A stretch of 64,000 nucleotides of DNA, from positions 62,001 through 126,000 of the forward strand of contig NZ_JASHIZ010000005.1 of assembly GCF_030733425.1 (NCBI RefSeq). The letters are read 5' to 3'. The position numbers and the translations under genes were made by a program. Source of the DNA: Roseovarius sp. MMSF_3350. Lineage in GTDB: Bacteria > Pseudomonadota > Alphaproteobacteria > Rhodobacterales > Rhodobacteraceae. Every line of letters begins with the position of its first letter. Position 1 is the stretch's first letter. The notes below the pieces were generated by a model. That model made no database searches, was not told the DNA's origin, and saw only the letters and a program-made list of their open reading frames with translations. Positions 7,499-15,099 of this stretch are shown here, in pieces.

Positions 7499-8803
7499 AT
7501 GGCAGACCTGACCACGAACTTCATCGGCATCACCTCGCCCAACCCATTCTGGCTCGCCTCGGCCCCGCCCACCGACAAGGAATACAATGTCCGCCGTGCC
7601 TTCGAGGCCGGCTGGGGCGGCGTGGTCTGGAAGACACTGGGCGAAGAAGGCCCGCCCGTGGTCAACGTCAACGGTCCGCGCTACGGCGCGATCTGGGGCG
7701 CCGACCGCCGCCTTCTGGGGCTCAACAACATCGAACTGATCACCGACCGCCCGCTGCAGACCAATCTCGACGAGATGACGCGCGTGAAAAAGGACTACCC
7801 CGACCGTGCGCTCATCGCGTCCCTGATGGTGCCCGTGAACGAGGACAGCTGGAAGTCCATCCTCGACCGCGTGCTCGAAACCGGCTGCGACGGCGTGGAA
7901 CTGAACTTCGGCTGCCCGCACGGCATGTCCGAACGCGGCATGGGCTCCGCCGTGGGCCAGGTGCCGGAATACGTGGGCCAGGTCACCGAATGGTGCAAGA
8001 AACACTCGAACCTGCCCGTCATCGTCAAGCTCACGCCCAACATCACCGACGTCCGCAAACCCGCCCAGGCGGCCAAGGACGGCGGCGCCGACGCGGTCTC
8101 GCTCATCAACACGATCAACTCGATCACGTCCGTCAACCTCGACAGTTTCGCCCCCGAGCCCACCATCGACGGCAAGGGCGCGCATGGCGGCTATTGCGGC
8201 CCGGCGGTGAAACCCATCGCGCTCAACATGGTGGCCGAGATCGCCCGCACGCCATCGCTCGCCGGCCTGCCCATCTCGGGCATCGGCGGCATTACCACCT
8301 GGCGCGACGCCGCCGAATTCATGTCACTCGGCGCCGGCAACGTGCAGGTCTGCACGGCGGCCATGACCTACGGCTTCAAGATCGTGCAGGAAATGATCTC
8401 GGGCCTGTCGCAATTCATGGACGAAAAGGGCTTCACCTCCACCGAAGACCTCGTCGGCCGCGCCGTCCCGAACCTCAGCGACTGGCAGCACCTGAACCTC
8501 AACTACATCACCAAGGCCCGCATCGACCAGGACCTTTGCATCAAGTGCGGCCGCTGCTATGCCGCCTGCGAGGACACCTCGCACCAGGCCATCTCGATGT
8601 CTCCCGGCCGCACCTTCGAGGTGATCGATGCCGAATGCGTGGCGTGCAACCTCTGCGTCAACGTCTGCCCGGTCGAGAACTGCATCACGATGGAGCAAAT
8701 GGCTCCCGGCACGACCGACCCTCGCACCGGCAGAACCGTCGAGGCCGACTACGCCAACTGGACCACCCATCCCAACAACCCCGGCACCTGCGCCGCGGAA
8801 TGA
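7499..8803 (+). CDS. preA: NAD-dependent dihydropyrimidine dehydrogenase subunit PreA
   Basis: 434 residues with a strong ribosome-binding site (GAGGAGGT) before the ATG. The N-terminal two-thirds is an FMN TIM barrel of the dihydroorotate dehydrogenase type, with the active-site cysteine in FGCPHGMSERGMG. The C-terminus carries two 4Fe-4S motifs (CIKCGRCYAAC and CVACNLCVNVC). With PreT it reduces uracil and thymine to the 5,6-dihydro forms, step one of the reductive pathway. The partner genes for steps two and three are at 13163 and 10612. A pair of strong palindromes follows the stop. Confidence 0.95.
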   Translation: MADLTTNFIGITSPNPFWLASAPPTDKEYNVRRAFEAGWGGVVWKTLGEEGPPVVNVNGPRYGAIWGADRRLLGLNNIELITDRPLQTNLDEMTRVKKDYPDRALIASLMVPVNEDSWKSILDRVLETGCDGVELNFGCPHGMSERGMGSAVGQVPEYVGQVTEWCKKHSNLPVIVKLTPNITDVRKPAQAAKDGGADAVSLINTINSITSVNLDSFAPEPTIDGKGAHGGYCGPAVKPIALNMVAEIARTPSLAGLPISGIGGITTWRDAAEFMSLGAGNVQVCTAAMTYGFKIVQEMISGLSQFMDEKGFTSTEDLVGRAVPNLSDWQHLNLNYITKARIDQDLCIKCGRCYAACEDTSHQAISMSPGRTFEVIDAECVACNLCVNVCPVENCITMEQMAPGTTDPRTGRTVEADYANWTTHPNNPGTCAAE

Positions 8804-8809
8804 CAACCC

Positions 8810-8833
8810 CAGATTCTTCGTACGAAGAATCTG
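8810..8833. repeat. perfect 24-base palindrome after preA
   Basis: Begins CAGATTCTTCGT and continues as its exact complement with no spacer. It lies seven bases after the preA stop and two bases before a second hairpin. Confidence 0.8.
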
Positions 8834-8835
8834 AA

Positions 8836-8867
8836 CCCCCAGAAAATTCGTATGAATTTTCTGGGGG
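8836..8867. terminator. long hairpin, probable bidirectional transcription end
   Basis: Perfect 14-bp stem: CCCCCAGAAAATTC at 8836-8849 and its complement at 8854-8867, loop GTAT. It separates preA from the convergent small gene on the other strand. There is no T tract, so it may be a repeat element that acts as a stop or mRNA-end stabiliser. Confidence 0.6.
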
Positions 8868-8881
8868 TGCGCGACAGTGGA

Positions 8882-9109
8882 TCAAAACACGATCCGGATC
8901 GGCCCGGCATGACAAACGACGATCATCTGGTCGCCGGTTTCGATCAAGTGGTACCCGCGTCTGCGCACTTCCCGCTCGAACGCCTCTCGCCCGACTTCCC
9001 GTTCCACCCACCGGCGCGAGCGGCGCACTACCGCGCCGTTCCGGGCGGATTTGCTCGAAAACAACTGTGAGACCCAAGGGGCGGCGGGAACGGGGCGGGT
9101 ACTCTGCAT
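8882..9109 (-). CDS. small conserved-type protein of unknown function
   Basis: 75 residues from the second of two adjacent ATG codons, with GGAG just upstream. It reads MQSTRPVPAAPWVSQLFSS, followed by an Arg-rich helix (RRSRRWVEREVGREAFEREV) and a strand pair ending CHAGPIRIVF. The composition and helix pattern look like a real protein and not a shadow frame, and the gene ends neatly against the hairpin after preA. No function recognised. Confidence 0.55.
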   Translation of the reverse strand: MQSTRPVPAAPWVSQLFSSKSARNGAVVRRSRRWVEREVGREAFEREVRRRGYHLIETGDQMIVVCHAGPIRIVF

Positions 9110-9197
9110 CATGCTCCGAACCTGACATCACCATGGTAAAGATGATGTTAAGGCTTCAGCACAAGCCGAGCCAAATGCGTCCCTGGACCTTTGGCCT

Positions 9198-9665
9198 TTA
9201 CGCTCCGCCGTCGACCGCCGGCGCACCTGCCCGGCCGGGCGGCCGGTCACCGCGAACCTCGACCTTCAGAACCTCGATCATCTCGCGCAGATCGGTTATG
9301 TCGCGCACGGCCCGCGACTGTTCCTGCCGCGTGCTGGCGCGCAGGAGGTCCTGCTGTCGTCCTACAAGCTCATACTGCGCCGCCACCAATTGATCGCGCG
9401 GGGTCTCCTGGCTCTTGATTCGCGCATCGAGCACGCTTTCGCCCGATGCCTTGGCCGGCAACCGCGAGACCTCGTCGCGCGCCGAACGCACCGTCGCCTC
9501 CGGGCGCGGCCCGTCCTCGCCCGTGGCATTGTCGGAATTGTTGCCGCTCGCACTGCTTTCCGCCGACCCCGAGGCGCTCCTGACGGCGAGTTTCTGAAGG
9601 TTCTGCCCGGCGCCGGCCGGCACCGCTGGCAGGAAGGTCACAGGGGCTGGTCCTGTGATGTTCAT
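9198..9665 (-). CDS. hypothetical protein with C-terminal coiled coil
   Basis: 155 residues from the ATG preceded by TTGGAG. The N-terminal 70 residues are low-complexity and rich in Ala, Pro, Gly and Ser. The C-terminal part (RDQLVAAQYELVGRQQDLL, then a charged helix RDITDLREMIEVLKVEV) looks helical or coiled-coil. No signal peptide, no recognised domain. A longer in-frame start exists at 9734 but lacks a ribosome-binding site. Confidence 0.55.
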   Translation of the reverse strand: MNITGPAPVTFLPAVPAGAGQNLQKLAVRSASGSAESSASGNNSDNATGEDGPRPEATVRSARDEVSRLPAKASGESVLDARIKSQETPRDQLVAAQYELVGRQQDLLRASTRQEQSRAVRDITDLREMIEVLKVEVRGDRPPGRAGAPAVDGGA

Positions 9666-9792
9666 GTGTCCACTCCAAACACGGGGGATCGCTAGATCCG
9701 GCGCCCGCACCCAACCGACCTTGTACCACGCCACAAGGGGGGCCGCGACGCCATTAAAGAAAGCATTTTAGGCGATTTGGCCGCGCCGGGCG

Positions 9793-10419
9793 TCACACCG
9801 CCAGCATCCGGCGATAGAGCGTGTCGAGGAAAACAGACGCATCTTCATGCCCGTCACGCCCGTCCAGCAGCACCTGCACCTGCGCGTCGAAATCCGCGTA
9901 GTGCTGCGTCGTGGCCCAGATCGAAAAGATCAGGTGGCGCCCGTCCACCGGCTTCAGCCGCCCCGCCGCGCCCCAGGATTCAATCAGCGCCGCGGTCTCG
10001 TCCACCAGCGGCTTGAGAACCGACACCAGCCCCGCCCCGATCATCGGCGCGCCCTGCAGGATCTCGTTGGCAAACAGCCGGCTCTCGCGCGGCAGCGCCC
10101 GACTCATCTCCAGCTTTCGATGCACATAGCGCAGGATTTCATCCAGCGGCTCGCCGGCGGGGTCGATGGCGCGCATCGGGTCCAGCCACGTGTCCATCAA
10201 CCCGTTCAGCAGCGTCACATGGATCTCTTCCTTGCCGGCAAAGTAATACAGGATGTTCGGCTTCGACAGCCCCGACGCCTCGGCGATCTGGTCCAGTGTC
10301 GCGCCCCGGAACCCGTGCATGGAAAACACGTCCAGCGCCGCGTCCAGGATGCGCTTGCGGTTGCGCAACTGTATCCGGCTCGGCTTGGCTCCGCCGGCCG
10401 CCTGCGTCCCGTCTTCCAT
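9793..10419 (-). CDS. rutR: TetR family regulator RutR
   Basis: 208 residues. The N-terminal helix-turn-helix is standard TetR (RILDAALDVFSMHGFRGATL, then LSKPNILYYFAGKEEI). The C-terminal part follows E. coli RutR closely, with LEMSRALPRESRLFANEIL and HLIFSIWATTQHYADF, the ligand-domain segments that bind uracil in RutR. The ATG at 10419 has GAGAGG five bases upstream; a GTG at 10431 is an alternative start. It is transcribed away from the amidohydrolase gene. The palindrome at 10524-10541 between them is a good operator, and a sister site lies before preT. Expected behaviour: repression released by uracil or thymine. Confidence 0.88.
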   Translation of the reverse strand: MEDGTQAAGGAKPSRIQLRNRKRILDAALDVFSMHGFRGATLDQIAEASGLSKPNILYYFAGKEEIHVTLLNGLMDTWLDPMRAIDPAGEPLDEILRYVHRKLEMSRALPRESRLFANEILQGAPMIGAGLVSVLKPLVDETAALIESWGAAGRLKPVDGRHLIFSIWATTQHYADFDAQVQVLLDGRDGHEDASVFLDTLYRRMLAV

Positions 10420-10492
10420 CGCGCCTCTCACTCATTGCTGCCCGAAGATGTAGCATCGCGCGGCCCGAATTGGCCAGCGACGGGTGCAATGC

Positions 10493-10498
10493 TTGACA
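10493..10498 (+). promoter_or_regulatory. probable -35 element of the amidohydrolase promoter
   Basis: TTGACA, 25 bases before the RutR-like palindrome. A repressor bound at 10524-10541 would cover the -10/start region. The -10 hexamer is not clear. Confidence 0.35.
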
Positions 10499-10523
10499 GA
10501 CCCGCCCCGCTTCGCAATCGTGC

Positions 10524-10541
10524 TTTTACCATTTGGTAAAA
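10524..10541. promoter_or_regulatory. predicted RutR-type operator, perfect palindrome
   Basis: TTTTACCATTTGGTAAAA: exact 8-bp arms around TT, in the divergent space between rutR and the amidohydrolase gene. Same core as the E. coli RutR site and near-identical to the site before preT. Confidence 0.65.
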
Positions 10542-10611
10542 AAGTGGCAACCGGGATGGCAGCCAATATCGCGTCCGCCCGTGCTATGATACGACAGACA
10601 GGGGGATAGCG

Positions 10612-11862
10612 ATGACCGCACCGGGCCAAAACCTCAAGATCGACGGCGACAGGCTCTGGGACAGCCTGATGGAGATGGCCAGGATCGGCCCCGGCGTCGC
10701 GGGCGGCAACAACCGCCAGACCCTGACCGACGAGGATGCCGAGGGCCGCGCGCTCTTCCAGTCGTGGTGCGAGGCGGCGGGCCTGACCATGGGCCTCGAC
10801 ACGATGGGCAACATGTTCGCCCGGCGCGAAGGCACGGATCCTGACGCGCTGCCGGTCTACGTGGGCTCCCACCTCGACACGCAACCCACCGGGGGCAAGT
10901 ATGACGGCGTCCTCGGCGTGCTCGGCGGCCTCGAGATCATCCGCACCCTCAACGACCTCGGCATCAAGACGAAACACCCCATCGTGGTCACCAACTGGAC
11001 CAACGAGGAAGGCACCCGCTACGCCCCCGCCATGCTGGCCTCGGGCGTCTTCGCCGGTGTGCACGACCAGCAATGGGCCTATGACCGCGTCGATGCCGAC
11101 GGCAAGACGTTCGGCGACGAGCTCGAGCGCATCGGCTGGAAAGGCGACGAGCCTGTGGGCGACCGCAAGATGCACGCCTTCTTCGAGCTGCATATCGAAC
11201 AGGGCCCCATTCTGGAGGCCGAAGGCAAGGATATCGGCGTCGTCACCCACGGCCAGGGCCTGCGCTGGATCGAATGCACCGTGACCGGCAAGGAAAGCCA
11301 CACAGGCTCCACCCCCATGCACATGCGCAAGAACGCCGGCCGCGGCCTCGCCCGTATCACCGAACTGGTGCACGAGATCGCCATGAAGAACCAGCCCAAC
11401 GCCGTCGGTGCCATCGGCCAGGCCAACGTCTATCCCAACAGCCGCAACATCATCCCCGGCAAGGCCGTCTTCACCATCGACTTCCGCTCTCCCGACCTGG
11501 AAAAACTCGAAGGCATGGTCGCGGAGCTGCTGGAAAAGGCCCCGAAGCTCTGCGAAGAGATCGAGGTCGGCTTTTCCTCCGAGATCGTCGGCCAGTTCAA
11601 CCCGCCCGCGTTTGACGAGACCTGCGTCAAGGCCGTCCGCGACGCCGCCGAACGCCTTGGCTACTCCCACATGGACATCGTCTCGGGCGCCGGCCACGAC
11701 GCCTGCTGGATTAACGACGTGGCCCCGACAGCGATGGTCATGTGCCCCTGCGTGGATGGGCTGTCGCACAACGAAGCCGAGGAAATCTCCAAGGACTGGG
11801 CCACGGCAGGCGCGGACGTCCTGATGCACGCGGTGGTCGAGACGGCGGAGATCGTTGAATGA
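10612..11862 (+). CDS. M20 family Zn-dependent amidohydrolase, probable beta-ureidopropionase
   Basis: 416 residues. The binuclear metal site of the allantoate amidohydrolase / N-carbamoyl amino-acid hydrolase group is complete: GSHLDTQPTGGKYDGVLGV (His, Asp), TNWTNEEGTRYAPAM (Glu pair), FELHIEQGPILEA (His) and a C-terminal SHNEAEE (His). In pyrimidine breakdown this enzyme hydrolyses N-carbamoyl-beta-alanine to beta-alanine, CO2 and ammonia, step three (PydC role). Context supports this over a hydantoin or allantoate role: it is divergent from rutR and shares an operator with preT. A perfect hairpin spans the stop codon. Confidence 0.85.
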   Translation: MTAPGQNLKIDGDRLWDSLMEMARIGPGVAGGNNRQTLTDEDAEGRALFQSWCEAAGLTMGLDTMGNMFARREGTDPDALPVYVGSHLDTQPTGGKYDGVLGVLGGLEIIRTLNDLGIKTKHPIVVTNWTNEEGTRYAPAMLASGVFAGVHDQQWAYDRVDADGKTFGDELERIGWKGDEPVGDRKMHAFFELHIEQGPILEAEGKDIGVVTHGQGLRWIECTVTGKESHTGSTPMHMRKNAGRGLARITELVHEIAMKNQPNAVGAIGQANVYPNSRNIIPGKAVFTIDFRSPDLEKLEGMVAELLEKAPKLCEEIEVGFSSEIVGQFNPPAFDETCVKAVRDAAERLGYSHMDIVSGAGHDACWINDVAPTAMVMCPCVDGLSHNEAEEISKDWATAGADVLMHAVVETAEIVE

Positions 11863-11882
11863 TCGTCAAACGATCATTCAAC
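11854..11882. terminator. hairpin overlapping the amidohydrolase stop codon
   Basis: Perfect 12-bp stem (GTTGAATGATCG at 11854-11865 and its complement at 11871-11882) with loop TCAAA; the stop codon TGA at 11860-11862 is inside the stem. No T tract follows, so termination efficiency is uncertain. Confidence 0.5.
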
Positions 11883-12095
11883 GTCCCGGACTTGATCCGG
11901 GACCTCCCGGCCACTTCGCGCACCGCAGTCCCGGACTTGATCCGGGACCTCCCCGCCACACCGCGCAACGCAGTCCCGGACTTGATCCGGGACCTCCCAG
12001 CCACACCGCGCACCGCAGTCCCGGACTTGATCCGGGACCTCCCAGCCACACCGCGCACCGCAGTCCCGGACTTGATCCGGGACCTCCCCGCCACC
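11883..12095. repeat. tandem array, 45-bp period, about 4.7 copies
   Basis: Units begin at 11883, 11928, 11973, 12018 and 12063. Each starts GTCCCGGACTTGATCCGGGA, itself a hairpin-forming element, followed by a 25-base linker. Units differ at only a few bases. The period is a multiple of three, so the array is open in several frames on both strands, but I do not regard it as coding. An inverted single copy lies just after the GIY-YIG gene (12454-12476) and three degenerate copies are at 15921-15990. Confidence 0.9.
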
Positions 12096-12162
12096 AGCGT
12101 CGCGCCACAAACACCAAAGCCGCGTGCACGCCAAATTAACCATGTTCCCGCACCACCGGACC

Positions 12163-12453
12163 ATGGCGTTCTACACCTACATCATGGCCTGCCGCTCAAA
12201 CACGGCGATCTACGTCGGAACCACAGGCAACCTGCGCGACCGCGCGGCCCAGCACCGGCTGGGGGCCGGCTCCGTGCACACGTCGAAATACAACATCACC
12301 AAGCTGGTCTACTTCGAGACCCACGAAACACTGGATGCCGCCGTCGCCCGCGAACGAAAGCTGAAACGCTGGCGGCGCGAGTGGAAAGACAGGCTGATCG
12401 AACACGCAAACCCAAGCTGGTCCGACTTGAGCATGGAGGCCTCGTTTCTCTGA
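12163..12453 (+). CDS. GIY-YIG superfamily nuclease domain protein
   Basis: 96 residues from MAFYTYIMACRSN; upstream in-frame ATGs at 12142 and 12124 would add 7 and 13 residues. The YTYI...AIYVG pair is the GIY-YIG signature, NLRDRAAQHR supplies the conserved Arg and His, and the helix ARERKLKRWRREWK carries the usual Glu and Lys. This is the small stand-alone COG2827 type whose cellular role is mostly unknown. It lies between the 45-bp tandem array and an inverted copy of the same element that begins at the base after its stop, so it looks like a cassette bounded by repeats. Confidence 0.8.
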   Translation: MAFYTYIMACRSNTAIYVGTTGNLRDRAAQHRLGAGSVHTSKYNITKLVYFETHETLDAAVARERKLKRWRREWKDRLIEHANPSWSDLSMEASFL

Positions 12454-12476
12454 GGTCCCGGATCAAGTCCGGGACT
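12454..12476 (-). repeat. inverted single copy of the GATCCGGG element
   Basis: GGTCCCGGATCAAGTCCGGG begins immediately after the GIY-YIG stop codon and is the reverse complement of the element that founds the tandem array at 11883-12095. Confidence 0.8.
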
Positions 12477-12501
12477 GCGTAGCACCAGAGAGAAACGCAA
12501 A

Positions 12502-12591
12502 ATGACCACCAAAGTCATCAAGATCGGTACCGTCTGCACCACAAGAAGGTGGCAAAACGTGCAGGCCGTAAGGGCTAGGTGCGCTGCGTGA
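12502..12591 (+). pseudogene. truncated duplicate of the dihydropyrimidinase 5' end
   Basis: The first 39 bases (13 codons, MTTKVIKIGTVCT) match the start of the dihydropyrimidinase gene at 13163 at 36 of 39 positions, and the ribosome-binding-site region upstream is also similar. After codon 13 the match ends and the frame reaches a stop at 12589-12591. That stop overlaps the GTG start of the following membrane-protein gene (GTGA). It is a relic of the event that placed foreign DNA here, and may now serve as a short leader that couples translation of the next gene. Confidence 0.75.
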
Positions 12592-13166
12592 GGCTACTCG
12601 CATTCATAGCGGCGGTTCTGCTACCGCTTATTGCGCTCGAAATTGCCTATCGGGGAGCTGGTCTTGGTTTTACCGGGTACCGATTTGTTGGATTACTTTC
12701 CTGGTCGGCTCTCTCTTTCCAGACCAGAACGGGTTTTCCCCATGGCGATGTTTTTCTGGTCTTAGGGGCGTTGTCCGTCGTTTTGTCGTGCAGGATAAAT
12801 ATCGTGCTGTCGGCATTCATCGCGACGTTCCTTTACGTCGCTCAGTACTGCTTCAACAAGCCGCAAATCTTCGAACATTTTTTCTTCCGTGGAACGATCT
12901 ATGAGCCACCAAGCCCTTTCGCTTATTTCAGCGGGCTCTCCAACGCCGAAATTGTCTATTTCCTCACGCTCGGGAAATTCATCCAGTTCTTGATCTTGAT
13001 CGCGGTCATGTGGCTTTTGACGAAAGCGCTCTATGACCCAAAAAACCACGGAGCACCTGCGAACATCCTTAAGCGCTTTAGAACTCGAGAGCTCAGGACC
13101 GCGCACAACGCCTATCACGACAGCAAGATACTGCTCAAAAACCAGAACAGGGAGCGAAACCAATGA
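12588..13166 (+). CDS. membrane protein of unknown function, probably acquired
   Basis: 192 residues from GTG 12588, chosen because it overlaps the upstream relic stop as GTGA; GTG 12579 is an alternative. About four hydrophobic segments are visible: LLAFIAAVLLPLIAL at the start, FLVLGALSVVLSC, IVLSAFIATFLYVAQ, and FLILIAVMWLLTKAL. A basic tail rich in Arg, Asn and His follows. No family recognised. Base use is unlike its neighbours: 12841-12900 has only 26 G+C in 60. Its last codons run through the ribosome-binding site of the dihydropyrimidinase gene and the stop overlaps that start as ATGA. Likely horizontally acquired. Confidence 0.65.
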   Translation: MRLLAFIAAVLLPLIALEIAYRGAGLGFTGYRFVGLLSWSALSFQTRTGFPHGDVFLVLGALSVVLSCRINIVLSAFIATFLYVAQYCFNKPQIFEHFFFRGTIYEPPSPFAYFSGLSNAEIVYFLTLGKFIQFLILIAVMWLLTKALYDPKNHGAPANILKRFRTRELRTAHNAYHDSKILLKNQNRERNQ

Positions 13167-14626
13167 CCACCAAAGTCATCAAGAACGGCACCGTCTGCAC
13201 GGCTGACCGCACGTGGAAGGCCGATGTCCTGATCGAGGACGAAAAGATCAAGCAGATCGGCGAGAACCTCAAGGGCGACGAGACCATCGACGCCGAGGGC
13301 GCCTATGTCATCCCCGGCGGCATCGACCCGCACACGCATCTGGAAATGCCCTTCATGGGCACCACGGCGGCCGAAACCTTCGAGACCGGCACCTGGGCCG
13401 CGGCCTGTGGCGGCACCACGATGCTGGTGGATTTCTGCCTGCCGGGTGCGGATGGCTCCATCAAGAACGCCATCGAGGAATGGCACCGCAAATCCGCCCC
13501 CCAGATCTGTTCCGATATCGGCTATCACATGGCCGTCACCGGCTGGAACGAGACCATCTTCAACGAGATGAAGGATGCCGTCGACATGGGCGTCAACTCC
13601 TTCAAGCATTTCATGGCCTACAAGGGCGCCTTGATGATCGAGGATGACGAGATGTTCGCCTCCTTCAAGCGCTGCCGCGAGCTGGGCGCCCTGCCCATGG
13701 TCCATGCCGAGAACGGAGACCTCGTGGCCGACATGCAGCAGGAAATGTTGTCCAAGGGCATCACCGGCCCCGAGGGCCACGCCTATTCCCGCCCGCCCGA
13801 GTTCGAGGGCGAGGCGGCCAACCGCGCCATCACCATCGCCGACGCCGCCGGCGTGCCGCTCTACATCGTGCACGTCTCCTGCGAACAGGCGCACGAGGCC
13901 ATCCGCCGCGCCCGCCAGAAGGGGATGCGCGTCTATGGCGAGCCTCTGGCGCAATTCCTGACCCTCGACGAGGGCGAATATTTCAACAAGGATTGGGACC
14001 ATGCCGCCCGCCGCGTCATGTCGCCCCCTTTCCGCAACAAGGAACACCAGGACAGCCTCTGGGCAGGCCTTCAGGCCGGCTCGCTCCAGGTCGTCGCCAC
14101 CGACCACGCCGCCTTCTCGACCGAGCAAAAGCGCATGGGCGTGGACGATTTCACCAAGATCCCCAACGGCTCCAACGGGCTGGAGGAACGCATGCCGGTG
14201 CTCTGGACCCGCGGCGTCGAGACCGGGCGCCTGACACCCAACGAGTTCGTCGCCGTCACCTCCACCAACGTCGCCAAGATCCTCAACATCTACCCCAAGA
14301 AGGGCGCGATTGTCGAAGGCGCGGATGCCGATATCGTGGTCTGGGACCCCAGGATCACCAAGACGATCTCGGCCTCCAACCATCACTCGATCCTCGACTA
14401 CAACGTGTTCGAGGGCTTCGAGGTCACGGCCAATTCCCGCTACACCATCTCGCGCGGCGAGGTCATCTGGGCCTGGGGCCAGAACTCCCAGCCCCAACCC
14501 GGCCGCGGCCGCTTCGTGCCCCGCCCGGCCTTCCCCTCGGCGCATGAGGCGCTGTCGAAATGGAAGGCGCTGACCGCGCCCAAGATGATCGAACGCGACC
14601 CGCTCAATATCCCGGCCGGCATCTGA
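13163..14626 (+). CDS. dihydropyrimidinase
   Basis: 487 residues. Cyclic amidohydrolase metal ligands are all present: H57-T-H59, the carboxylated lysine in FMAYK (K154), MVHAENGD (H181), YIVHVS, and the Asp of VATDHAAF. PNGSNGLEERMPVLW is the typical substrate-contact region of dihydropyrimidinase/D-hydantoinase. It opens the dihydrouracil ring to N-carbamoyl-beta-alanine, step two of the pathway (PydB role). It starts inside the stop of the preceding membrane-protein gene; its natural ribosome-binding site (AGGGAGCG) is kept. The original order was probably amidohydrolase then dihydropyrimidinase, before the insertion between them. Confidence 0.93.
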   Translation: MTTKVIKNGTVCTADRTWKADVLIEDEKIKQIGENLKGDETIDAEGAYVIPGGIDPHTHLEMPFMGTTAAETFETGTWAAACGGTTMLVDFCLPGADGSIKNAIEEWHRKSAPQICSDIGYHMAVTGWNETIFNEMKDAVDMGVNSFKHFMAYKGALMIEDDEMFASFKRCRELGALPMVHAENGDLVADMQQEMLSKGITGPEGHAYSRPPEFEGEAANRAITIADAAGVPLYIVHVSCEQAHEAIRRARQKGMRVYGEPLAQFLTLDEGEYFNKDWDHAARRVMSPPFRNKEHQDSLWAGLQAGSLQVVATDHAAFSTEQKRMGVDDFTKIPNGSNGLEERMPVLWTRGVETGRLTPNEFVAVTSTNVAKILNIYPKKGAIVEGADADIVVWDPRITKTISASNHHSILDYNVFEGFEVTANSRYTISRGEVIWAWGQNSQPQPGRGRFVPRPAFPSAHEALSKWKALTAPKMIERDPLNIPAGI

Positions 14627-14630
14627 CCCC

Positions 14631-14957
14631 ATGCGCCTCGCCCTCGCCCTCCTCCTGCTGGCCAGCTCGGCCACGGCCCAGCTGGCGGCCCCCCTCGGCA
14701 ATCCCGACGGCTGCGCCCGCATCCTGGGCGAGGAGGCCACCAAGGAAAATGAGGTCGCCATTGTCGCAGGTCACCTGAACCTGCACGGCGCGATCTGCCA
14801 GATCACCGCCGTGCAGACCGGCACGCTCATGGCCACCTGCCCCGGCGACGCCCAGAGCCGCAAAAAGGTCCTTGGCATCACCCGCAGTGCCGATGGCACC
14901 GGCGTCACCCTCACCCTGCCCGACGGCTCGGTCGAAGACCTGGCGCCCTGCGAATGA
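14631..14957 (+). CDS. small secreted protein of unknown function
   Basis: 108 residues with a clear signal peptide (MRLALALLLLASSATAQ). The mature part has four Cys (DGCARIL, AICQIT, ATCPGD, APCE), which could form two disulfides in the periplasm. It starts 4 bases after the dihydropyrimidinase stop, so it is probably co-transcribed. No link to pyrimidine use can be read from sequence. Confidence 0.65.
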   Translation: MRLALALLLLASSATAQLAAPLGNPDGCARILGEEATKENEVAIVAGHLNLHGAICQITAVQTGTLMATCPGDAQSRKKVLGITRSADGTGVTLTLPDGSVEDLAPCE

Positions 14958-15099
14958 ACCACATCGCCCTCCGCCCGCGCCATTGCCCGCAAATTCATCA
15001 TGTGCCTGCAACGCGGGCATCTGACGCCCGGACCCGCCTTGACACCGCCTTGCGGCGTGGGATTGTTCCCTTCACCCGGCCCGGAGACACGACACCATA

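Noticed and set aside
6635..8185. Long minus-strand frame across the Fpg-like and preA genes
   Set aside because: Antisense shadow of two genes with intact motifs; repetitive Ala/Gly/Val/Arg composition.
11859..12482. Open frame that runs through the 45-bp tandem array into the GIY-YIG region
   Set aside because: Open only because the repeat period is a multiple of three; the translation is a repeated peptide followed by an out-of-frame reading of the GIY-YIG gene.
12537..12578. Reading HKKVAKRAGRKG-stop resembling a basic ribosomal-protein tail
   Set aside because: Only a dozen codons without upstream continuity; the frame of the duplicated gene start differs. Judged coincidence.
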